The notes under the pieces: model-generated
Seen by the model: the letters and a program-made list of their open reading frames with translations, nothing else
What the model was told of the DNA's origin: nothing
The model's database searches: none
NCBI GenBank assembly: GCA_017938055.1
Contig: JAGBCG010000059.1
Location: forward strand, 1 to 5,724
Direction of reading: 5' to 3'
Origin: Clostridia bacterium
GTDB lineage: Bacteria; Bacillota; Clostridia; Oscillospirales; CAG-382
Length of the DNA: 5,724 bases
Program-made: the position numbers and the translations under genes
Shown here: in pieces, positions 1 through 4,380 of the stretch
Numbering within the stretch: position 1 is the stretch's first letter
How the letters are laid out: the number at the start of each line of letters is the position of its first letter

Positions 1-250
1 AATAAGTGCCGAAAATAGTGCTGATTTGTATTTAAAAGTACCCTCACAGCAAAGCCGAAGCTTTGAGGTGGTAAAAAGTATTCTTGAAATATATAACTAT
101 GGTAAATCAAACGTGTTTGTATACTTTGAAGATACAAAAAAGCTGTGCAAGGCACTTGATACTCATGCACAGATAACTCACGTCATGCTCACACGCTTAA
201 AAGAGATTTTGGGCGAAGAAAATGTAAAAATAAAAGAAGTAAAACAATAG
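1..250 (+). CDS. dnaE: DNA polymerase III subunit alpha, C-terminal end (partial)
   Basis: This is the last 82 or so codons of a gene that enters from the left edge; the frame is open from base 2 and ends at TAG 248-250. The visible protein carries the pattern seen at the C-terminus of Firmicutes DnaE: a strand like LYLKVPS, a helix with FEVVKSILEIY, then VFVYFEDTKKL, and finally a helix ending LKEILGEENVKI. In DnaE this tail follows the OB-fold and helps bind DNA and the clamp and clamp loader; the polymerase active site lies far upstream, outside the window. DnaE is the replicative or lagging-strand/error-prone polymerase of low-GC bacteria, depending on whether PolC is also present. A terminator follows the stop codon by 13 bases, so dnaE is the last gene of its transcript. 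The family call rests on remembered sequence similarity over a short segment, so it is good but not certain. Confidence 0.83.
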   Translation, partial: ISAENSADLYLKVPSQQSRSFEVVKSILEIYNYGKSNVFVYFEDTKKLCKALDTHAQITHVMLTRLKEILGEENVKIKEVKQ

Positions 251-263
251 AAAAACTATAACG

Positions 264-294
264 AAAGCGTTCCGTAAAAACGGAACGCTTTTTT
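264..294 (+). terminator. Rho-independent terminator of dnaE
   Basis: A perfect stem is formed by AAAGCGTTCCG (264-274) and CGGAACGCTTT (281-291). It can be extended by T275-A280 to leave an AAAA loop. A run of six T follows at 289-294. This is a textbook intrinsic terminator for + strand transcription out of dnaE. On the - strand the hairpin lies just beyond the stop codon of the isomerase gene, but the trailing T-run in that direction is broken (TTTCGTTATAG), so it may end that transcript only weakly. Confidence 0.93.
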
Positions 295-301
295 GAGTTG
301 T

Positions 302-1174
302 TTATTCAACAGCATTTGCAATGTTTCTTGCAACAGCTGCCATAAATTTTTCGCCATCCGCAAGAAGCTCTTTTGGTAAGCCTTTTAAAAATCCGTCAGC
401 TTCAAGAGTAATGTTGCCCTTGTAGCCTATTTGTTTTAAAGAAGCAGTGACTTCGTTCCAACGAACTATTCCAAAATAGGGCAGAGTGTGATTGTCGTTA
501 GTACCGTCTACATCGTGAACATGGAGAGCAACTAATCTGTCAGCACCCATTTTTCTGATAAATGCGGCGGGATCCTGACCTACAATCAGGGTATGACCGA
601 TATCAAGACAACCTTTAAAGAAAGGACTGTTTATTTGGTCAATGTATCTGTTAAATTCTTCGGGCGTAGCACAGGTGGAAACCCATATTTTTTTGTTGGC
701 ATATAACTGCCACATGTTTTCTGTGCATATAACCAGACCGTATTCTTCAGCATATGGAAGAAGTCTGCTGTAAAAATCCATGTTGTATTCAAAAAGAATT
801 TCAGGATTGCCCTCAACCATATAAGGAAGATGCTGGCAAGGATGTACAATTATGTGCTTTATGCCAAGGTAAGAAGCATTTCTCATGGAACAGACAATTT
901 CTTCAAAACGCTTGGCAGTCCAAGCCTCATCAACTGTGCTTGAACCCTCAGGAGCGTGTGCCTGATAAAAAGATATACCTTTGTCCTCGGCATACTTTCT
1001 CATCTCTGTGAATCTTTTTTTGAACAGTTCTTTGTCTGTGTCTATGTCAAAGGAATGTTGATCGGGAAAAAAGGAAAAGTCAATATAGTCAAAGCCTGCT
1101 TCTTTGATAATATCAATGGTTTCGGTATCCGAAAAATTCTTTCTCAAGTAGCTGGTAAGTGTTGCGGTTTTCAT
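302..1174 (-). CDS. Sugar phosphate isomerase/epimerase-like TIM-barrel protein
   Basis: This 290-residue protein belongs to the xylose isomerase-like TIM-barrel (AP endonuclease 2) superfamily, whose members isomerise or epimerise sugars, sugar phosphates or inositol derivatives at a divalent metal centre. Likely metal ligands sit at the ends of the barrel strands: QAHAP (His73), IIVHP (His111), CTENM (Glu152), CLDIGH (Asp191, His194), LHVHD (His218, His220, Asp221) and ITLEAD (Glu258). The length is typical, with no signal peptide or membrane segment, so it should be cytosolic. The start at 1174 is supported by a strong AAGGAGG site (1183-1189), 8 bases upstream of ATG. It has its own promoter and is separated from the upstream citrate synthase gene by a terminator, so no operon partner points to the substrate. 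The superfamily is broad (IolE, hydroxypyruvate isomerase, tagatose epimerase, endonuclease IV relatives); the family call is firm, the substrate unknown. Confidence 0.9.
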   Translation of the reverse strand: MKTATLTSYLRKNFSDTETIDIIKEAGFDYIDFSFFPDQHSFDIDTDKELFKKRFTEMRKYAEDKGISFYQAHAPEGSSTVDEAWTAKRFEEIVCSMRNASYLGIKHIIVHPCQHLPYMVEGNPEILFEYNMDFYSRLLPYAEEYGLVICTENMWQLYANKKIWVSTCATPEEFNRYIDQINSPFFKGCLDIGHTLIVGQDPAAFIRKMGADRLVALHVHDVDGTNDNHTLPYFGIVRWNEVTASLKQIGYKGNITLEADGFLKGLPKELLADGEKFMAAVARNIANAVE

Positions 1175-1219
1175 TATGTTGTCCTCCTTAATGAGAGTTT
1201 AAATTGTTTTATTTATTTT

Positions 1220-1248
1220 ATTTTATCATATAAAGATGATTATTTCAA
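1220..1248 (-). promoter_or_regulatory. Sigma-A promoter of the isomerase gene
   Basis: On the - strand, a -35 box TTGAAA (1248-1243) is followed by exactly 17 bases and a -10 box TAAAAT (1225-1220), preceded by TGA to make an extended -10. Transcription would start near 1213, giving a leader of roughly 40 bases before the ATG at 1174. The spacer contains a small inverted repeat, ATCAT-6-ATGAT (1225-1240), which could be an operator. Confidence 0.8.
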
Positions 1249-1253
1249 TAGTT

Positions 1254-1294
1254 TAAAACAAAAATCCTGAAATTCTGTAAAGAATATTCAGGAT
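1254..1294 (-). terminator. Rho-independent terminator of the citrate synthase gene
   Basis: Read on the - strand, ATCCTGAA (1294-1287), one bulged T, ATTCT (1285-1281), a four-base loop, AGAAT and TTCAGGAT (1271-1264) form a 13-bp interrupted stem. A T-rich tail, TTTTGTTTT (1263-1255), follows. The hairpin starts 11 bases after the citrate synthase stop codon. There is no T-run on the + side, so it works in one direction only. Its tail ends only a few bases before the -35 box of the next gene's promoter. Confidence 0.9.
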
Positions 1295-1305
1295 AAAATG
1301 TTTAA

Positions 1306-2661
1306 TTATCTGTCTGAAATGTATGTGTAATCCTTGACATTGTAAATTGTCTTGTAAGCAGGACGCATAATCTTACCGCCTGTGAGCAATTCCTCGATTC
1401 TGTGAGCACACCAGCCCGCAACACGTGCAGAGGCAAAAAGGGGAGTGTAAAGCTCTGAGGGAATACCGAGCATTCTGTAAATAAGACCTGAGTACATGTC
1501 AACGTTTGCACACATAGCCTTGTCGTTATCACGAACTTCTTTAAATACAGAGGGAGATAAAGCTTCAATTTTCTGAAGTAAATCAAATTCGTCCTTAAAA
1601 CCTTTCTTTTCTGCAAGAGAGGCAGCATTCTTTTTGAGAATTACAGTTCTTGGGTCACTCTTTGTGTAAATGGCATGGCCCATACCGTAAATAAGACCGC
1701 TTCCGTCACCGGCTTCTTTGCGAAGAATCTTGGCAAGATAAGCACAAATTTCCTCGTCATCTTTCCAGTCCCTTACATTTTCCTTGATTTCAGAAAACAT
1801 GTTTTCAACCTTGATATTCGCACCACCATGCTTTGGTCCTTTGAGAGAGCCTATAGCTGCACCGATAGCAGAATAGATGTCGGTGTTGGAGCTTGTAACT
1901 GTACGGCAAGTAAAGGATGAGTTGTTACCACCGCCGTGCTCGGCATGAAGTACAAGACAAATGTCAAGAAGCCTTGCTTCCTCCTCGTCAAAGGAAACGT
2001 CCTGACCGAGAATACGCATAAAATTCTGCGCTGTTGCAAGACCCTCTTTAGGTCTGTGAAGAAGAAGACTGTCTTGATCAAAGATGTGCTTTTTAACAGA
2101 ATAAGAGTGTGCCGCAATGATAGGAAGTCTTGCAATAAGCTGAATACTTTGACGAAGCTGATTTTCGATAGACATATCCTCGGGATTTGGGTCATATGTA
2201 TATAAGGAAAGGACGCTTGACTGCATTTTGTTCATTATGTTTGCACTGGGTGCACGCATAATAACGTCCTCTGTAAAATTCTGAGGGAGGAAAGAGTATG
2301 CATTTGTCATTTCTCTGAAAGCATCAAGCTGTTCTTTGGTAGGAAGAAAACCAAACAGTAAAAGAAAAGCACATTCCTCGTAGCCATATCTGTTTTCCTT
2401 GGTATATCCGTCAATAAGATTCTGAACGTCGTATCCTCTGTAAAGCAGACGACCCTCGTCAGGCATTTTTTCACCCTCGTAAAGCACATAACCATGAACG
2501 AGTGCAATGTTTGTAACACCTGCAACAATACCTGAGCCGTCGAAGTTTCTAAGACCTCTCTTAACATTGGCACTTTGGAAAGCCTTGGGATTTATGGCAT
2601 AGCTGTCCTTGCACATTTGTGTCAACTGCTTTAAAGAATCGGGATAATTATCTGTAAACAT
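1306..2661 (-). CDS. gltA: Citrate synthase
   Basis: This 451-residue cytosolic enzyme condenses acetyl-CoA with oxaloacetate to form citrate; close relatives can also use propionyl-CoA. The catalytic triad is visible: His242 in LHAEHGGGNNS, His329 in GMGHAIYTKSDPR and Asp388 in NVDMYSG. His278 (GPKHGGAN), Arg338 and Arg413 (SARVAGW) fit substrate-binding positions. The length matches the roughly 450-residue clostridial type rather than the 370-residue CitZ type. The frame stays open upstream to 2772, but the start at 2661 is chosen because AAAGGA (2676-2671) sits 9 bases before it and the promoter lies inside the longer reading. No aconitase or isocitrate dehydrogenase gene adjoins. In fermentative Clostridia the enzyme usually serves a partial cycle leading to 2-oxoglutarate and glutamate; that role is inferred. 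A 2-methylcitrate synthase cannot be excluded by sequence alone. The gene is monocistronic. Confidence 0.96.
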   Translation of the reverse strand: MFTDNYPDSLKQLTQMCKDSYAINPKAFQSANVKRGLRNFDGSGIVAGVTNIALVHGYVLYEGEKMPDEGRLLYRGYDVQNLIDGYTKENRYGYEECAFLLLFGFLPTKEQLDAFREMTNAYSFLPQNFTEDVIMRAPSANIMNKMQSSVLSLYTYDPNPEDMSIENQLRQSIQLIARLPIIAAHSYSVKKHIFDQDSLLLHRPKEGLATAQNFMRILGQDVSFDEEEARLLDICLVLHAEHGGGNNSSFTCRTVTSSNTDIYSAIGAAIGSLKGPKHGGANIKVENMFSEIKENVRDWKDDEEICAYLAKILRKEAGDGSGLIYGMGHAIYTKSDPRTVILKKNAASLAEKKGFKDEFDLLQKIEALSPSVFKEVRDNDKAMCANVDMYSGLIYRMLGIPSELYTPLFASARVAGWCAHRIEELLTGGKIMRPAYKTIYNVKDYTYISDR

Positions 2662-2681
2662 AATATGCATTCCTTTCGGGG

Positions 2682-2695
2682 TTTTGCGAGCAAAA
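2682..2695. promoter_or_regulatory. Short palindrome in the citrate synthase leader, possible operator
   Basis: The sequence TTTTGC-GA-GCAAAA is a perfect 6-bp inverted repeat around two central bases. It lies about 20-33 bases downstream of the predicted citrate synthase transcription start and just upstream of the ribosome binding site. A two-base loop is too tight for an RNA hairpin, so a dimeric repressor site is the more likely meaning if it has one. No known regulator box is recognised, and chance is a real alternative in AT-rich DNA. Confidence 0.3.
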
Positions 2696-2701
2696 TGTCG
2701 C

Positions 2702-2729
2702 TTAAAAGATAAATATGATAGAGTATAAC
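2702..2729 (+). promoter_or_regulatory. Weak candidate promoter of the SpoIID gene
   Basis: On the + strand, TTAAAA (2702-2707), 16 bases and TATAAC (2724-2729) resemble a sigma-A promoter pointing toward spoIID. The -10 overlaps the -10 of the oppositely directed citrate synthase promoter (2722-2727), so part of the match may be a by-product of that box. SpoIID would be expected to use sigma-E, and no convincing sigma-E pair is visible here. Confidence 0.25.
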
Positions 2730-2750
2730 ACATTATTTTAAAAATTGCAA
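2722..2750 (-). promoter_or_regulatory. Sigma-A promoter of the citrate synthase gene
   Basis: On the - strand, a -35 box TTGCAA (2750-2745) and a -10 box TATACT (2727-2722) are separated by 17 bases. The -10 is preceded by TGT, giving an extended -10. The predicted transcription start is near 2715, leaving a leader of about 54 bases to the ATG at 2661. The position of this promoter argues against the longer citrate synthase reading that starts at 2772. Confidence 0.85.
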
Positions 2751-2766
2751 GAGGTAAATTAAAATT

Positions 2767-3666
2767 ATGCAAAATTGTTTACATTCCTACAACATTCGCA
2801 AAAAAAGAAAAATAAGACGCACGATAACATTTTGTCTGTGCTTTGGTATTTTGATGTATATGATGTTAAAGAGCTTGCCTCAGTCAACGGATTATGTAAT
2901 ACAGGAAAAACCGAGATATCTGACACAAATAAAAAAAGCACCATTGATATCAGATGATCAAAGGGCACAGGATAACGGCAAAATATATGAAAAAATGAAT
3001 AATGATGATGAGAAAAATGCAAAATTGTCAGTTGATTCCGCAAATAATACTCAAAGAATCAGCATAAATAAGACGATAAGTGTAATAAATAAGTCGGGTG
3101 TAGTTGAAAAAATGCCGCTTGAGGATTATGTGTCAGGTTGCCTGCTTGGAGAAATGCCACTTTCATTTCATCCTCAGGCACTTATGGCACAAAGTGTTGC
3201 AATACGAAGCTTTACAGTTCATAAAATACTGTGTGGCTCAAAGCATAACAATGCTGTAGCATGTATGAATCCAGCATGCTGTCAGAATTTTATTGAGGCA
3301 AAGTCAAGCGGATATGACAGCGATACTCTTGAAAAAGCATATAGTGCCGTCAATACAACAAAAAATGTAACAGCCGTGTATGACGGAACAGCAATAAATG
3401 CAGTATACCATGCAGCAAGTGCAAATAAAACAAAAGACAGCATGCAGGTGTGGGGAGGAAAGGTGGACTATTTAAAGTCGGTGGATTCTCCAAAGGGAGA
3501 AGCACAGATTTGTCAGTCCACTTATAATGGAAGTTCGGGACATGGCGTGGGAATGAGTCAGCAGGGTGCAAATCTGCTTGCACTTGAGGGATATAGCTAT
3601 ATTGATATATTGAAGTACTATTATAGCGGAATCAGCTTTGAGATGCTTGAATATCGTGATGTTTAG
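2767..3666 (+). CDS. spoIID: SpoIID/LytB-domain sporulation protein, shortened form
   Basis: This 299-residue membrane-anchored protein resembles stage II sporulation protein D, the lytic transglycosylase that cuts glycan strands stripped by SpoIIP while the mother cell engulfs the forespore. A basic start is followed by one membrane helix (about 18-37), a polar linker (about 40-100) and the SpoIID domain. Visible marks are MPLEDYVSGCLLGEMP with the probable catalytic Glu129, the zinc-type set His160, Cys166 and Cys172 (H-x5-C-x5-C followed by Gln), HAAS (215-218), WGG (229-231) and GHGVGMSQQGAN (258-269). The section between SPKGE (241-245) and GHGVGMSQ is only about a dozen residues, much shorter than I recall for SpoIID proteins. 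ATG 2767 is the first possible ATG after an in-frame TAA at 2755; GAGG (2751-2754) stands 12 bases away, a rather long spacing. No clear sigma-E promoter was found. A LytB-like amidase enhancer is the alternative. Confidence 0.87.
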   Translation: MQNCLHSYNIRKKRKIRRTITFCLCFGILMYMMLKSLPQSTDYVIQEKPRYLTQIKKAPLISDDQRAQDNGKIYEKMNNDDEKNAKLSVDSANNTQRISINKTISVINKSGVVEKMPLEDYVSGCLLGEMPLSFHPQALMAQSVAIRSFTVHKILCGSKHNNAVACMNPACCQNFIEAKSSGYDSDTLEKAYSAVNTTKNVTAVYDGTAINAVYHAASANKTKDSMQVWGGKVDYLKSVDSPKGEAQICQSTYNGSSGHGVGMSQQGANLLALEGYSYIDILKYYYSGISFEMLEYRDV

Positions 3667-4192
3667 AAAAATATGAAGCGGTACTTTCCACAGCATCAGA
3701 AGAAAAAATAGTTTTGCCGTGCTCATCAAGATGCCAGATAAATAGGGAGGAAGCACGTGTGCATTTACCAAACTCTTTCAAATAGTTTTGAAGATAGTTT
3801 TCCTTGTCAGATGTGTATAAAAGCAGATAATAAACCGCCTGACATAGAATAAGCTTGCTTTCTTTGAAAGAATCAAAACGTAAAGCTGTTTTGCAGGCAG
3901 CTATAATGTCTTCAAAATCATAGCTTTCAAAAACAAGTGCGTTTTTCTCGTCAATACCATTGTAAAGGCAGATAAACAGCTCACCACCACCAAACTTGTC
4001 CTCAAAAAATTCCGCATGTGCAATGCAATCATGATTGTGTCCGCTGTAAGGCGGATATAATTTTGTAAGAATATCCGTGAAAAACTGCTTTGAAATGTCA
4101 CCGCCATTAAAGACATTTTCACCGTATTTACTTAAATCTTCTCTGGACAGTATAATTTTAAAACTGTCCTTTGATATTTTCATTATGTACAT
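3632..4192 (-). CDS. mecA: MecA-like adaptor protein for ClpC
   Basis: This 186-residue cytosolic protein resembles MecA/YpbH adaptors, which bring target proteins to the ClpCP protease and help ClpC assemble; in Bacillus subtilis the target is the competence factor ComK. The N-terminal part (about 4-77) follows the family outline, with FKIILSREDLSKYG and then a helix KQFFTDILTKL. The C-terminal ClpC-binding part (about 86-175) is the clearest match: VFESYDFEDIIAACK, a YYLLLY strand, LKEFGK, then WHLDEHGKTIFSSDAVES and SYF. The acidic, low-complexity linker that joins the domains in B. subtilis MecA (218 residues) is almost absent. The start at 4192 is chosen because AGAGAG (4204-4199) sits 6 bases before it; ATG 4210 lacks a binding site, and ATG 4183 (MKISKD, closest to the family start) would be 15 bases away. 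Its last 35 bases overlap the convergent spoIID gene. The target protein is unknown. Confidence 0.83.
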   Translation of the reverse strand: MYIMKISKDSFKIILSREDLSKYGENVFNGGDISKQFFTDILTKLYPPYSGHNHDCIAHAEFFEDKFGGGELFICLYNGIDEKNALVFESYDFEDIIAACKTALRFDSFKESKLILCQAVYYLLLYTSDKENYLQNYLKEFGKCTRASSLFIWHLDEHGKTIFSSDAVESTASYFSKHHDIQASQS

Positions 4193-4214
4193 TATTTTCT
4201 CTCTTTTCATAAAC

Positions 4215-4228
4215 TAAATATGTATTTA
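4215..4228. repeat. Small palindrome at the predicted mecA start site
   Basis: TAAATA-TG-TATTTA is a perfect 6-bp inverted repeat lying just downstream of the mecA -10 box, over the predicted transcription start. That is a common position for a repressor operator, and its 6-2-6 geometry matches the palindrome in the citrate synthase leader, though not its sequence. Being entirely A/T in the arms, it could easily arise by chance. Confidence 0.25.
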
Positions 4229-4229
4229 T

Positions 4230-4258
4230 ATTTTACAGCAAAAAAACAGGTTTGTCAT
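4230..4258 (-). promoter_or_regulatory. Candidate sigma-A promoter of the mecA-like gene
   Basis: On the - strand, ATGACA (4258-4253) and TAAAAT (4235-4230) are separated by 17 bases. The predicted transcription start is near 4223, about 30 bases before the chosen ATG at 4192 and only about 13 bases before the alternative ATG at 4210. The near-perfect spacing and -10 make this plausible in AT-rich DNA, though the -35 is weaker than in the neighbouring promoters. Confidence 0.6.
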
Positions 4259-4264
4259 TGATAA

Positions 4265-4293
4265 ATGTATGGATAATAAGGAATATTATACAT
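4265..4293. repeat. Imperfect inverted repeat between the divergent mecA and topB promoters
   Basis: ATGTA (4265-4269), four unpaired bases and TAATA (4274-4278) are complementary to TATTA (4284-4288) and TACAT (4289-4293), with AGGAA between them. The repeat lies upstream of both divergent promoters, in the central part of the 188-bp gap between the two genes. It may bind a regulator shared by both, or may simply reflect base composition; no known box is recognised. Confidence 0.2.
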
Positions 4294-4319
4294 GTTGTGA
4301 ATGTTTGAGGCTTTTTTAC

Positions 4320-4348
4320 TTTACAAATACATTATCTTGTGTTATAAT
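4320..4348 (+). promoter_or_regulatory. Sigma-A promoter of the topoisomerase gene
   Basis: TTTACA (4320-4325) is followed by a 17-base spacer and a perfect TATAAT (4343-4348), preceded by TGT to form an extended -10. Transcription should begin near 4355, giving a short leader of about 25 bases that contains the ribosome binding site AGAGG (4371-4375). This is the best promoter in the window. Confidence 0.88.
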
Positions 4349-4380
4349 AATAAAAATAATAACTCGGGTAAGAGGTAAAA

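Noticed and set aside
956..1270. A 104-codon open frame on the + strand opposite the isomerase gene and its promoter.
   Set aside because: It is antisense to a clear enzyme gene, has no ribosome binding site or recognisable domain, and is typical of a shadow frame.
1851..2205. Overlapping open frames of 114 (-) and 89 (+) codons inside the citrate synthase gene.
   Set aside because: Both are out of frame with a strongly conserved enzyme, have unusual composition and lack start signals.
2662..2772. A 37-codon N-terminal extension of citrate synthase reading from ATG 2772.
   Set aside because: It lies across the citrate synthase promoter, lacks a good ribosome binding site, and its residues do not resemble the enzyme's N-terminus; ATG 2661 has AAAGGA at a suitable distance.
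2767..3666. Idea that the spoIID gene is a pseudogene because of its short domain.
   Set aside because: The frame is uninterrupted, the catalytic and zinc residues are retained and the C-terminal motif is intact, so a shortened working form is more likely.
3472..3771. A 99-codon - strand frame spanning the spoIID/mecA junction.
   Set aside because: It crosses the 3' ends of two well-supported genes in another frame and shows no recognisable protein features.
4193..4210. A longer mecA reading starting at ATG 4210.
   Set aside because: No Shine-Dalgarno site precedes it and it is only about 13 bases from the predicted transcription start; the AGAGAG site lies downstream of it and fits ATG 4192.
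4305..4324. A T-run (CTTTTTTAC) upstream of topB, considered as a terminator tail.
   Set aside because: No stable hairpin precedes it on the + strand and no + strand gene ends nearby.
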